From positions 6,079,815 to 6,143,814 of the forward strand of contig NC_020054.1 in the NCBI RefSeq assembly GCF_000331105.1: a DNA stretch of 64,000 nucleotides, written 5' to 3'. The first letter of the stretch is position 1, and each line of letters opens with the position of its first letter. A program made the position numbers and the translations under genes. The notes under the pieces were generated by a model, which ran no database searches, was not told where the DNA came from, and saw only the letters and a program-made list of their open reading frames with translations. This DNA comes from Fibrella aestuarina BUZ 2. GTDB lineage: Bacteria; Bacteroidota; Bacteroidia; Cytophagales; Spirosomataceae. Below are positions 51,565 through 60,453 of this stretch, piece by piece.

Positions 51565-52974
51565 ATGAAAACTCTACTTCTTCTCACTGTGTCGCTCGTA
51601 TCGTTTCACACAACTTTTGCCCAGCAGATTTTCTCGCCTAATTCCCAACCGTTCGGTGTCAAAACGGACGCGAATAATAACATGCTAATGGTTGGACTAG
51701 ACCCTTCGGTTAGTAACGGTGGAAATGCCAATACGCTACTCGGCTATCAGGCAGGCCAAAGAGTAAACACAGTACGAGAGAATACAATTGTTGGTTTTCA
51801 GGCTGGCTACAACAGCCTGGGCGACGCCAACCTGTTCCTGGGCGCCTACGCCGGCTTCAGCCAGCAAAACGCCACCGGCTACAACAACACCTTCATCGGA
51901 CAGCGCACGGGCTTCAACAACTCATCGGGCTTCGCCAACATCTTCCTGGGCAGCAACGCGGGCTACTCCAACCAGTCGGGCAACTACAACACCTTCATCG
52001 GCAACTCGGCGGGTCAGCAAAGCCAGTTCGGCAGCTTCAACACCTTCATCGGCAACGGCGCGGGCTACAACGCCGGCAACGCCAACTACAACCTGATGAT
52101 GGGCGCTCAGGCGGGCTTCTACACCACCTCCGGCAGCTACAACGTAATCCTGGGTCAGGATGCAGGCATCAACAACCGAGGCGGCAACAACAACACGTTC
52201 GTGGGCAAAGGCGCGGGCGGCGACCAGAACAGCCCCAACCTGGAGAACTCAACGGCTATCGGGGCCAACGCCGTTGTCTCAGCGAATAACGCGCTGGTGC
52301 TGGGCAGCAACGTCAATGTGGGCATCGGCACATCAGCACCGGCGCGCAAGCTGGAAGTCGTGTCGGGAACAGCCGGCAGCAGCGGGCTGCGGCTGACCAA
52401 CCTGACAACGGCTAACCCCGGTACGATTGCCACGGCCACGCGCTTTTTGACCGTCAATGCCCAGGGGGACGTGGTGCTGGGCAGCACTACCGGAGCTCGG
52501 ATGGGGGCTGACGAGGCCAACTGGACTGCTGAAGGCAGCAACCTGATCAATGCCAATGCAGGGGCGGTGATCATCGGCTCAGGCATTGCCAAAACGCCGG
52601 CTGGCTACCGGCTCTTTGTGAAGGAGGGCATCTTGACGGAGAAGGTGAAGGTAGCAGTCGCCAACACGAACGAGTGGTCCGATAAAGTATTCGAGGCGGG
52701 TTACAACCTACGTTCGCTTAATCAGGTTGAGGCCCACATCAAGCAGCATGGTCACCTGCCCGGCGTCCCCTCAGCCACTGAGGTGGTCAAGGAAGGCATT
52801 GACGTTGGCAAAATGGATGCCAAGCTCTTGGAAAAAATTGAAGAGCTGACCCTATACGTGATTGACCTTGAGAAGAAACTTGCAGCACAACAACAGGAGA
52901 TTAATGTTCTAAAAGTCAAAGAAATACGTAATCGTTATAAAAAATCAATAACGACTAGATATCAAATTAAATAA
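51565..52974 (+). CDS. Fibre-like secreted protein with shared C-terminal cassette (copy 1)
   Basis: A 469-residue exported protein (signal about 1-20, ending TTFAQQ) starting 8 bp after the previous gene. Residues about 50-240 contain repeats of the type N-x-F-[IL]-G-x-x-[AS]-G-x4-[ST]-G (for example NTFIGQRTGFNNSSGFANIFLGSNAGY). From codon 76 to codon 434 it is apparently identical in DNA to part of the gene at 55289. The C-terminus (HLPGVPSATEVVKEGIDVGKMDAKLLEKIEELTLYVIDLEKKL) is a common Bacteroidota fibre ending with a coiled coil. A TTG three bases upstream is a less likely start. Its composition changes at the cassette border, from AT-rich to GC-rich. Confidence 0.82.
   Translation: MKTLLLLTVSLVSFHTTFAQQIFSPNSQPFGVKTDANNNMLMVGLDPSVSNGGNANTLLGYQAGQRVNTVRENTIVGFQAGYNSLGDANLFLGAYAGFSQQNATGYNNTFIGQRTGFNNSSGFANIFLGSNAGYSNQSGNYNTFIGNSAGQQSQFGSFNTFIGNGAGYNAGNANYNLMMGAQAGFYTTSGSYNVILGQDAGINNRGGNNNTFVGKGAGGDQNSPNLENSTAIGANAVVSANNALVLGSNVNVGIGTSAPARKLEVVSGTAGSSGLRLTNLTTANPGTIATATRFLTVNAQGDVVLGSTTGARMGADEANWTAEGSNLINANAGAVIIGSGIAKTPAGYRLFVKEGILTEKVKVAVANTNEWSDKVFEAGYNLRSLNQVEAHIKQHGHLPGVPSATEVVKEGIDVGKMDAKLLEKIEELTLYVIDLEKKLAAQQQEINVLKVKEIRNRYKKSITTRYQIK
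51790..52865 (+). repeat. 1,076-bp direct repeat, copy 1 (fibre cassette)
   Basis: Apparently identical to 55919-56994 (offset 4129) by reading both copies; translated proteins agree throughout except at the last codon. It begins at GTTGGTTTTCAGGCTGG and ends at CTATACGTGATTGA. The flanks differ completely. Confidence 0.9.
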
Positions 52975-53017
52975 CTTTAAACAGTTCTTTTCAGAAAAAG
53001 AATTTCATAAATCTGAA

Positions 53018-53071
53018 AACCAGAAGGTGCATATAGGTTGTCCATCAATAATCTATATGCACCTTCTGGTT
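53018..53071. terminator. 19-bp perfect hairpin between convergent genes
   Basis: AACCAGAAGGTGCATATAG (53018-53036) and its exact complement (53053-53071) enclose 16 nt, ending 2 bp before the stop codon of the leftward gene. It probably terminates transcription from both sides; there is no long T-tract. Confidence 0.7.
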
Positions 53072-53073
53072 AA

Positions 53074-54450
53074 CTAGTAAGCTTTCTTTAACGAAGGACT
53101 ATTATCAATTAATCCATCTTCGACAGTTCTGTTAATGACAGTCCACTTTTTCACCGTTCCTTGAAGGCCCGAAAAGTTATAAGCCCTTTGATGTTGTATT
53201 CTATTACGCGTGTCTATAACTTTATTCGTTTTTCCTTCTGCGTATTTGGTGCACTCCCAAATCTCAACTACCGCCCCGCCTAGAGTATTACCAGTTACTA
53301 TACAGTCTTTGAATGTATTACCAGACAAAACAATATTATCTGTACTATATATACCTAGACCTATAGCCCCAGAAGAAGACACATAATTATTTATTAATTT
53401 AATATTCGATTGCCTTTTTGGCTCTGTTAAACCGATTTGATTGTTATCACCTAGACTTGCGCAGATAATCGCAGCTCTTCCCGAAGATGCTTGTCCACCA
53501 TTAATAAATACTTTTTTATTGATAATAGTCTTAGAACAATTACTGACGCATTTATTATTCAGAACCTGAACATTTTTAAGGCGGGTCACCCCATCTGGGT
53601 ATAATAACTTTTGATTCATGAGCGCAATACCTGCAAGAACAGTATTACTAAACATACTATTCTTGATTACCATATCAGCACCTGCCACAGAACCAAATCC
53701 TTGATAACAATTTTTAACCTGACATTTATCAATTACCAATCCAGAAGCTTGGTGGATTCCTCGTCTCATAAGATATTGACGTTCAGCATCTCTCCCGTAG
53801 TCATGAAAACTCATTGCATCATCTTTACAATCGCTATACTTGTTATTAATGTATTTAATTTTTGCTGAATAATGAGCATAGGTACCGTCACGCCAAGTAT
53901 GTTCAATCCAAGAGTTTTCAATTGTAATACCGTAACATTGCGTAATGGCTATTCCAATCTCTGGACTATTTCGTATGTGAGATTTCGATAGCAATATATT
54001 TTCGCATTGATCGAATTGTAAGGTATGCTGGTTATTACCGCCGTTGGTTACGGGCATTTTTACATAGCCCCATTCACCACCTGTGAGGACAACATCTTTA
54101 CATTTCTGAAATAGCCAAGCCGGTTTACTTAAATCATTACATAAAATTATGGCTTTATCTGCTCTTACACTCAGATTGGTGACATTAGCTATCAAAATCT
54201 GACCAGAAACTAAATAAAACTTTGGCGCCTTTGGAACCACAACCTTGCTATTAGATCTAAAACAGCGCAAAAAAGCCTGTGTGTCATCGTGCTTGCCATC
54301 GCCCTTTGCTCCATATTGCTGTGGGGTAATACTCTTTTCACGCAAATCACTATCCTTAACGCGCGATTGTAGCACGGGGCTATGGCTATATTTCACGAAC
54401 AATACCAACATAAAGTGAGCCAAATTTGAAGGAGTAATCAACGTGAGCAT
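53074..54450 (-). CDS. Right-handed beta-helix protein (pectate-lyase-like) in capsule locus
   Basis: A 458-residue protein. A hydrophobic N-terminal segment (about 10-22) may be a signal or anchor. The family start ITPQQYGAKGDGKHDDTQAFLRCF (pectate lyase superfamily type 3) is followed by parallel beta-helix repeats of about 22-25 residues with N/I/V ladders (ILLSKSHIRNSPEIGIAITQCYGITIENSWIEHT, INNKYSDCKDDAMSFHD). The Asp-rich DCKDDAMSFHDYGRDAE stretch is a plausible active site. It may be a capsule lyase or a tail-spike-like depolymerase, acting on chain length or release. A TTG start 13 codons upstream is less likely. Confidence 0.8.
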   Translation of the reverse strand: MLTLITPSNLAHFMLVLFVKYSHSPVLQSRVKDSDLREKSITPQQYGAKGDGKHDDTQAFLRCFRSNSKVVVPKAPKFYLVSGQILIANVTNLSVRADKAIILCNDLSKPAWLFQKCKDVVLTGGEWGYVKMPVTNGGNNQHTLQFDQCENILLSKSHIRNSPEIGIAITQCYGITIENSWIEHTWRDGTYAHYSAKIKYINNKYSDCKDDAMSFHDYGRDAERQYLMRRGIHQASGLVIDKCQVKNCYQGFGSVAGADMVIKNSMFSNTVLAGIALMNQKLLYPDGVTRLKNVQVLNNKCVSNCSKTIINKKVFINGGQASSGRAAIICASLGDNNQIGLTEPKRQSNIKLINNYVSSSGAIGLGIYSTDNIVLSGNTFKDCIVTGNTLGGAVVEIWECTKYAEGKTNKVIDTRNRIQHQRAYNFSGLQGTVKKWTVINRTVEDGLIDNSPSLKKAY

Positions 54451-55288
54451 GTTCTTTAGATTTATAGCCAGATCAATATCAAAAAGCAAACGATATATTC
54501 TTCTTTACAGAATGTTCTCGAGTCATGAGTTAGTTCTTGAAAATACGATAATTTTTGAATAGGCTTGCTTTACGCTCTGGTAGTGATAATACGTCAGTAA
54601 ATAGATGCATAGCTATTCAGATTGAAAATTACTCTCTGCTGCTATGCTCAGCTAGTATATAGCAGCTAAAAACATATTCGTATATTTAGATTACTAGCAG
54701 GCCAGCCTTGCTAAAGGTATAAGGAGAGCCACTCAGGCAATACACTGGTCTGATCCACTTGACAATGAGCCAACCATGCTGTTGTCTATTATACGATCAA
54801 AAGTGTACCTTCATAGTTATAGCATCACTTTTAAAGCATTATACTATAGATGTGAAGTAAAGTGGCAAAGGGTTATCAGACATTGTAAGACGATTTTGTT
54901 AAAGACAAACTGGTTGGGGTAGATGTTGATTTCAGCCGTCCAGAACTATAGGTACTAGTAGACTACCTTTAGAGAGCGGTAAGGATTACCGCCCACCTAT
55001 TAAGTCACCTGACAATCAACCGATTAAGTATAAACTACAAATAGTCAATGTTCTAATTGTTACCTTTTGCCACTGTTACAGATAAATAGTCTCCATTGAC
55101 CAGTTAAATTAAAAACCTAATCGTTATTGGATACTGGTACACTTTCTGCTAATGGATACCATTGTAGGCTTCATAAATACTCCCCCTTTGCTTGTTAGGT
55201 CAAAAGTGCTCACCTCGCTTTGATTCCATGCACGCTTGCAATTAACTTATGCCCTTTTACACAGACTTTGAACTGAACCGATTTTAGC
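54451..55288. other. 838-bp AT-rich gene-free region
   Basis: No intact gene was recognised. A broken frame around 54888-54960 (residues like VKDKLVGVDVDFSRPEL, then a stop) may be the remains of a coding sequence but cannot be assigned. No clear promoter for the gene at 55289 was found. Confidence 0.45.
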
Positions 55289-57073
55289 ATGAAACAATTC
55301 GTCTACTTGACCATAGCTTCCATTGGGGTATGGACATCTTCACTTGCACAAACAAACTACGTGGCAACAGGCCCGGGCACAGCGGCGCCTGGAGCCGATA
55401 ATACACTAGTAGGCGTTGGTGCAGGTAACCTCAACATGAGCGGCGCCAGTAATCTCTTTATTGGTCGAGGTACTGGAATGCAAAATATGTCCGGCACTCA
55501 AAACGTCTTTCTGGGTGCATCCGCGGGGAACTTGAACACTTCAGGTCAAGGCAACTCGTTTGTCGGTTATCAGGCGGGCTACAGTAACGTTGGCGGCAAC
55601 AACAACACGTTCTTCGGGTCTGGAGCAGGTTTCAAAAACGATGCAGGCTTTAGTAATGTTTTCGTTGGTCAACGGTCTGGCTACTTTAATGCTGGTGGCG
55701 CTTATAACGCTTTTGTGGGTACAGGAGCTGGTTACAATAATACGAGTGGAGCTAACAATTCGTTTATCGGTTCGGATGCAGGCTCTACCAATACTACAGG
55801 AAGTGATAACATCTTTATCGGATCACTAGCTGGCTCAGCGAATGATGTAGGTAGTTCTAACGTCTTCATTGGCAGCAAAGCTTCCTTGAACAACAAAGCA
55901 GGTAAAGAAAGTGTATCGGTTGGTTTTCAGGCTGGCTACAACAGCCTGGGCGACGCCAACCTGTTCCTGGGCGCCTACGCCGGCTTCAGCCAGCAAAACG
56001 CCACCGGCTACAACAACACCTTCATCGGACAGCGCACGGGCTTCAACAACTCATCGGGCTTCGCCAACATCTTCCTGGGCAGCAACGCGGGCTACTCCAA
56101 CCAGTCGGGCAACTACAACACCTTCATCGGCAACTCGGCGGGTCAGCAAAGCCAGTTCGGCAGCTTCAACACCTTCATCGGCAACGGCGCGGGCTACAAC
56201 GCCGGCAACGCCAACTACAACCTGATGATGGGCGCTCAGGCGGGCTTCTACACCACCTCCGGCAGCTACAACGTAATCCTGGGTCAGGATGCAGGCATCA
56301 ACAACCGAGGCGGCAACAACAACACGTTCGTGGGCAAAGGCGCGGGCGGCGACCAGAACAGCCCCAACCTGGAGAACTCAACGGCTATCGGGGCCAACGC
56401 CGTTGTCTCAGCGAATAACGCGCTGGTGCTGGGCAGCAACGTCAATGTGGGCATCGGCACATCAGCACCGGCGCGCAAGCTGGAAGTCGTGTCGGGAACA
56501 GCCGGCAGCAGCGGGCTGCGGCTGACCAACCTGACAACGGCTAACCCCGGTACGATTGCCACGGCCACGCGCTTTTTGACCGTCAATGCCCAGGGGGACG
56601 TGGTGCTGGGCAGCACTACCGGAGCTCGGATGGGGGCTGACGAGGCCAACTGGACTGCTGAAGGCAGCAACCTGATCAATGCCAATGCAGGGGCGGTGAT
56701 CATCGGCTCAGGCATTGCCAAAACGCCGGCTGGCTACCGGCTCTTTGTGAAGGAGGGCATCTTGACGGAGAAGGTGAAGGTAGCAGTCGCCAACACGAAC
56801 GAGTGGTCCGATAAAGTATTCGAGGCGGGTTACAACCTACGTTCGCTTAATCAGGTTGAGGCCCACATCAAGCAGCATGGTCACCTGCCCGGCGTCCCCT
56901 CAGCCACTGAGGTGGTCAAGGAAGGCATTGACGTTGGCAAAATGGATGCCAAGCTCTTGGAAAAAATTGAAGAGCTGACCCTATACGTGATTGAATTGAA
57001 GAAAGAAACACAAGCATTGAAGGTTGAAAATGCTCGCATCAAACAGCAGCTTCGTCGCCCCACCCGCCGCTAA
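55289..57073 (+). CDS. Fibre-like secreted protein with shared C-terminal cassette (copy 2)
   Basis: A 594-residue exported protein (signal about 1-20, ending TSSLAQT). The N-terminal 210 residues contain about nine repeats of the form N-x-F-x-G-x-x-A-G (NNTFFGSGAGFKNDAGFSNVFVGQRSGYFNAGG). Codons 211-569 are the cassette shared with the gene at 51565. After ELTLYVIEL the end differs (KKETQALKVENARIKQQLRRP), still a coiled coil. It lacks the S74 chaperone. It is probably a trimeric surface or extracellular fibre. A strong terminator follows. Confidence 0.82.
   Translation: MKQFVYLTIASIGVWTSSLAQTNYVATGPGTAAPGADNTLVGVGAGNLNMSGASNLFIGRGTGMQNMSGTQNVFLGASAGNLNTSGQGNSFVGYQAGYSNVGGNNNTFFGSGAGFKNDAGFSNVFVGQRSGYFNAGGAYNAFVGTGAGYNNTSGANNSFIGSDAGSTNTTGSDNIFIGSLAGSANDVGSSNVFIGSKASLNNKAGKESVSVGFQAGYNSLGDANLFLGAYAGFSQQNATGYNNTFIGQRTGFNNSSGFANIFLGSNAGYSNQSGNYNTFIGNSAGQQSQFGSFNTFIGNGAGYNAGNANYNLMMGAQAGFYTTSGSYNVILGQDAGINNRGGNNNTFVGKGAGGDQNSPNLENSTAIGANAVVSANNALVLGSNVNVGIGTSAPARKLEVVSGTAGSSGLRLTNLTTANPGTIATATRFLTVNAQGDVVLGSTTGARMGADEANWTAEGSNLINANAGAVIIGSGIAKTPAGYRLFVKEGILTEKVKVAVANTNEWSDKVFEAGYNLRSLNQVEAHIKQHGHLPGVPSATEVVKEGIDVGKMDAKLLEKIEELTLYVIELKKETQALKVENARIKQQLRRPTRR
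55919..56994 (+). repeat. 1,076-bp direct repeat, copy 2 (fibre cassette)
   Basis: Apparently identical to 51790-52865 and in the same frame relative to its gene. About 3 kb of unrelated sequence, including a gene on the other strand, lies between the copies. Confidence 0.9.
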
Positions 57074-57111
57074 GCTATTTTTGCGAATCGGTTAAATTAA
57101 TGCTGATTGGC

Positions 57112-57147
57112 AAAAGCCACCTTCTCGAGAAGGTGGCTTTTGTTTTT
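57112..57147 (+). terminator. Intrinsic terminator after fibre gene 2
   Basis: AAAAGCCACCTTCTC (57112-57126) is immediately followed by its exact complement (57127-57141) and then GTTTTT. A 15-bp palindromic stem with a minimal loop. Confidence 0.9.
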
Positions 57148-57158
57148 GTAACCCTGCC

Positions 57159-57166
57159 TATCTTTG
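57159..57166 (+). promoter_or_regulatory. Bacteroidota -7 box for the Wzi gene
   Basis: TATCTTTG is a perfect TAnnTTTG match, 37 bp upstream of the GTG start at 57204, just after the terminator. Confidence 0.55.
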
Positions 57167-57203
57167 AGCCGCTTTCCAGTACGCGTCAACTCTTTTACCT
57201 CTA

Positions 57204-58733
57204 GTGAAACAACAGCTCTTTTCTTATTTGTTTCTGCTCAACGTTCTCGTCAACGTAGCCGAGACCAGCGCCCAATCGACCTTATTTCGATTGCCAACCC
57301 ACTATCAGGTAGAAGTAGGTACGTACCTGTCTGGTACAGGCGATAATCCGTACTGGTTACGGGCCAATCAGTATGGATCAGTGCCGTACAATACACCGGC
57401 TGGCTCAGCAAAAATTGGTTTCGCGGCCCCCTATGATACGAGTCGAAGAAAGTTTGATGTCGGCTATGGTATTGATATCGTCGCCAACGCCGCCGGTACC
57501 ACGAATCTACCTCCTGACCAACCCATTATTCTACAACAGGCTTATGTAAAAGCCCGCCTCGGCGTTTTTGAAGCTTATGCAGGTCGGCGGCGTGAAGTTT
57601 TTGGACTTGTCGACACATTGCTTACATCTGGTTCTTACGTCTGGTCGGGCAATGCACTTCCCGTCCCTAAAATACAGATTGGTATTCCCAACTACGTACC
57701 CATTGGTTTCACTAAAGGCTGGTTATCTGTCATGGGTACGTTCGCACATGGCTGGTTAGGGGGGCGTTACGTTCGGCATACATTCCTGCATCAAAAGTCT
57801 TTATTTTTCCGGCTAGGCAAGCCTCAGAGTACATTCCGCGCTTATGGGGGTATCAATCATGCAGTCGTGTGGGGTGGCATCAGCCCAGACCTGTTAGGAA
57901 CCGGACTGGTTACATCGGAGCGCCTTCCGGCTAGTTTTACGGACTATTTGCTGGTTGTGACTGGATTGCGTACTGGCGACCAGTCCCTGATTCCATTCGA
58001 TAATAATCTCACCGATTTCGATTTAACCAATCGAATTGGCAATCATTTGGGTTCAGTTGATCTGGCACTCGAAATAGATCTGCGGCGTCACTCCTTGTAT
58101 GTATATAGGCAAAATCCGTTCGACTCTGGTGCACTTTTTTACTTTACAAGCATAGCCGACGGCCTCAATGGAATCAGACTGCGTAACCACGATTCGAAAG
58201 CCATATTTCAAACACTGTTATTCGAATTTTTGAATACGACGAGTCAGGGAGGACCTGAGTTTGTTATCGACGATCCCCAGCGCCGCGGCAAAGTCAATTA
58301 TTTTAATAATGCTCAATTCAGAGATGGCTGGTCATATCAGCGGCTAGGTCTGGGGACACCACTCATCACTCCCAGATATAACCCTGATGGCACATCAACT
58401 TACGGCGCCTTTACGGGGAATAACCGAATTCTCGCCTGGCACTTAGCCGCGTCAGGTACGTTACCAATAAAGGCAAAATGGCTAAAACAAAGTCCCTCTT
58501 ACTTAACTAAATTGACATTGAGCCGTAATCTGGGTACGTATGATAGCCCCTATGTTGTACCGTTAACTCAGTTTAGCGCGTTTGGTCAACTCGCCGTTCC
58601 TCTGCAATTCCGTGGTAATGAACAAATAGTTAATAGTACTGAAATCATAGGTCGAGTTGGTTTTGACATAGGAAGTTTATATTCTACAAACTTAGGCGTA
58701 TACCTCGGTGTACGTAAAACTTGGGGCCGCTAA
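57204..58733 (+). CDS. Wzi-family capsule assembly protein
   Basis: A 509-residue outer-membrane beta-barrel protein, with a signal peptide (about 1-24, ending AETSAQS). Wzi proteins bind the capsule at the cell surface. The family pattern includes YLSGTGDNPYWLRANQYGSVP near the N-terminus and AYAGRRREVFGLVDTLLTSGSYVWSGNALPVPKIQIGIPNYVPI, with many alternating hydrophobic strands and a final strand ending in a basic/aromatic tail (VRKTWGR). It starts with GTG. It is monocistronic by terminator and promoter position. Confidence 0.9.
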   Translation: MKQQLFSYLFLLNVLVNVAETSAQSTLFRLPTHYQVEVGTYLSGTGDNPYWLRANQYGSVPYNTPAGSAKIGFAAPYDTSRRKFDVGYGIDIVANAAGTTNLPPDQPIILQQAYVKARLGVFEAYAGRRREVFGLVDTLLTSGSYVWSGNALPVPKIQIGIPNYVPIGFTKGWLSVMGTFAHGWLGGRYVRHTFLHQKSLFFRLGKPQSTFRAYGGINHAVVWGGISPDLLGTGLVTSERLPASFTDYLLVVTGLRTGDQSLIPFDNNLTDFDLTNRIGNHLGSVDLALEIDLRRHSLYVYRQNPFDSGALFYFTSIADGLNGIRLRNHDSKAIFQTLLFEFLNTTSQGGPEFVIDDPQRRGKVNYFNNAQFRDGWSYQRLGLGTPLITPRYNPDGTSTYGAFTGNNRILAWHLAASGTLPIKAKWLKQSPSYLTKLTLSRNLGTYDSPYVVPLTQFSAFGQLAVPLQFRGNEQIVNSTEIIGRVGFDIGSLYSTNLGVYLGVRKTWGR

Positions 58734-58786
58734 CGGTCGAAGCCCCGTATATACTTAGGCTTTACTAACGTTCAGACCGGTTTCCT

Positions 58787-58794
58787 TATCTTTG
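58787..58794 (+). promoter_or_regulatory. Bacteroidota -7 box for the initiating transferase gene
   Basis: TATCTTTG is a perfect TAnnTTTG match, 92 bp upstream of the start codon at 58887. Confidence 0.5.
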
Positions 58795-58886
58795 CGAAGG
58801 CCCGATTATTGCCATTGCCTAATACCTGTCATTGAATTAGCTTGTTGTGAGCTACCTTGCAGTGACTGCTGCTCTTACAAGTTGCT

Positions 58887-60266
58887 ATGAGACATCGTTA
58901 TTCCATCTTACTTTTTCCATTGCACGTCTTCTTCGATTTCGCGTGTCTAAACGCGTCGTTCGTTGGTGCTTATTGGTTAAAGTTTGATACACTCGATGCC
59001 ATTGCTCAGCCTCCTTATCAACTGCTTTGGGTAGCATTCAATGTCTGCTGGGCCGTTATTGTTGCCATAACACAGCCTTACATTTTCCCAAGGCAACTAT
59101 TTAAGGCCGGCCCCCTTTTAGGGAAGTTACTTTATCTCGTTGTACTACATGCCGCAGTTATTTCTTTGTTTTGGGTATTTGTACAAGGGGTTTATTTCTC
59201 CAGAGGCCAGCTTCTGTACACGTACCTGCTCTTTGTCTTAAGCGGTGGCCTGTTTCGGATTGGCGGACTGTTGTTTCTGCAGGAGTACCGGGCCAGAGGA
59301 TATAACAGCCGGCGGTTCATTGTCGTTGGCTATGGTAAGTTAGCCCACACCATCACCCGCTTTTATGAGGTCCATCCTGAAATGGGCTTTCGCTTTCAGG
59401 GTTATTTTGATTGGTACACAGCTGATAATGAGGCTCAACTGGCAGGGTCATACAACGATATTGTTGACTTTGTTAAGCGCGAACAGATCGACTGTGTCTA
59501 CTGCTGCCTTCCTTACGTCGATAATACGCAACTCAAGCAATTGGTCGACAAATCTGAAATACTTGACATCCAGGTCAAGCTGCTCGTTGATTTCCGGGGC
59601 TTTCTTACAAAAGGGGCATCAGTTGAATACCACGACTTTCTACCCGTACTGAATCTCTCGACGCAGGAAATCGATAATTTCCGAGTCGCTTTTTTGAAGC
59701 GTTGCTTCGACGTGAGCTTTTCCTTATTGGTTCTGCTACTTGGCTCCCCCATTTTTCTTCTGGTCGCTGCCATTACACGTTTCTCGTCTAAGGGACCAAT
59801 CTTTTACGCACAGGAACGCGTTGGGCATCGGGGGCATCCTTTCATGATCTACAAGTTTCGAAGCATGTACGTCGATGCCGAAAAAGCGGGACCCTCACTT
59901 TCACAGGGCTCGGCTGATAACCGCATCACCCCCTGGGGGCGATTCATGCGCCAGACCCGGATCGATGAGCTACCTCAATTTTTCAATGTACTGAGGGGGG
60001 ATATGTCAGTGGTAGGCCCCCGCCCCGAGCGGCAGTACTTTATCGATAAGATTACAGAGGTCGCCCCTGAGTATACCAACCTCCTGAAAGTAAAGCCGGG
60101 CATTACATCAATCGGTCAGGTCCGGTTTGGCTATGCTGCCAGCGTCGATGAAATGGTGCAACGTCTCCGGTTTGACTTGCTGTACCCCGATCGTCGATCG
60201 CTGCTCCTTGACCTTTGGATCATTGCCCAGACACTGCGTGTGATGGTGCAGGGACGTGGTCGATAG
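58887..60266 (+). CDS. WcaJ-type polyprenyl-phosphate sugar-1-phosphate transferase
   Basis: A 459-residue inner-membrane enzyme that starts repeat-unit synthesis by moving a sugar-1-phosphate onto undecaprenyl phosphate. Four N-terminal helices (about 10-30, 45-65, 82-105, 110-130) and a Rossmann-like CoA-binding-type domain (about 145-260, RFIVVGYGKLAHTITRFYEV) precede the sugar transferase domain: KRCFDVSFSLLVLLLGSPIFLLVAAITRF (re-entrant helix), GPIFYAQERVGHRGHPFMIYKFRSM, RIDELPQFFNVLRGDMSVVGPRPER. It lies at the right end of the capsule locus. A glucose or galactose donor is likely but not provable. Confidence 0.95.
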   Translation: MRHRYSILLFPLHVFFDFACLNASFVGAYWLKFDTLDAIAQPPYQLLWVAFNVCWAVIVAITQPYIFPRQLFKAGPLLGKLLYLVVLHAAVISLFWVFVQGVYFSRGQLLYTYLLFVLSGGLFRIGGLLFLQEYRARGYNSRRFIVVGYGKLAHTITRFYEVHPEMGFRFQGYFDWYTADNEAQLAGSYNDIVDFVKREQIDCVYCCLPYVDNTQLKQLVDKSEILDIQVKLLVDFRGFLTKGASVEYHDFLPVLNLSTQEIDNFRVAFLKRCFDVSFSLLVLLLGSPIFLLVAAITRFSSKGPIFYAQERVGHRGHPFMIYKFRSMYVDAEKAGPSLSQGSADNRITPWGRFMRQTRIDELPQFFNVLRGDMSVVGPRPERQYFIDKITEVAPEYTNLLKVKPGITSIGQVRFGYAASVDEMVQRLRFDLLYPDRRSLLLDLWIIAQTLRVMVQGRGR

Positions 60267-60453
60267 CAAGGCGTCCATCCTAGCTTGCCTAGCCCATTGG
60301 TAAGCAATCACTGATCATTTACACAATTTTGACGCTTTGGTCGTTGACTGGCTGTGGGGTAACTTCTATTTTTACACCATCGGTCTGCTATACTGGTAGG
60401 CCAACCGATCTTATTTTATCACAACTACTGATTAAGCGACCGCGTTTGTGCTG

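Noticed and set aside
52155..52592. Identical 145-residue antisense frames in both fibre cassettes (also 56284-56721)
   Set aside because: They are identical only because the sense DNA is duplicated; composition (Pro, Ala, Leu, Ser) is that of a shadow frame.
54888..55060. Possible decayed transposase or other gene
   Set aside because: Only short, stop-broken segments with no motif; kept as a note on the gene-free region.
33008..57073. Prophage suggested by holin-like, fibre-like and tail-spike-like proteins
   Set aside because: No terminase, portal, capsid, integrase or tail assembly genes; the holin-like family is a general membrane protein, and the fibre genes sit among capsule genes.
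49895..57073. CRISPR array suggested by regular short repeats
   Set aside because: The repeats are in-frame protein repeats that vary in length and sequence, without spacers.
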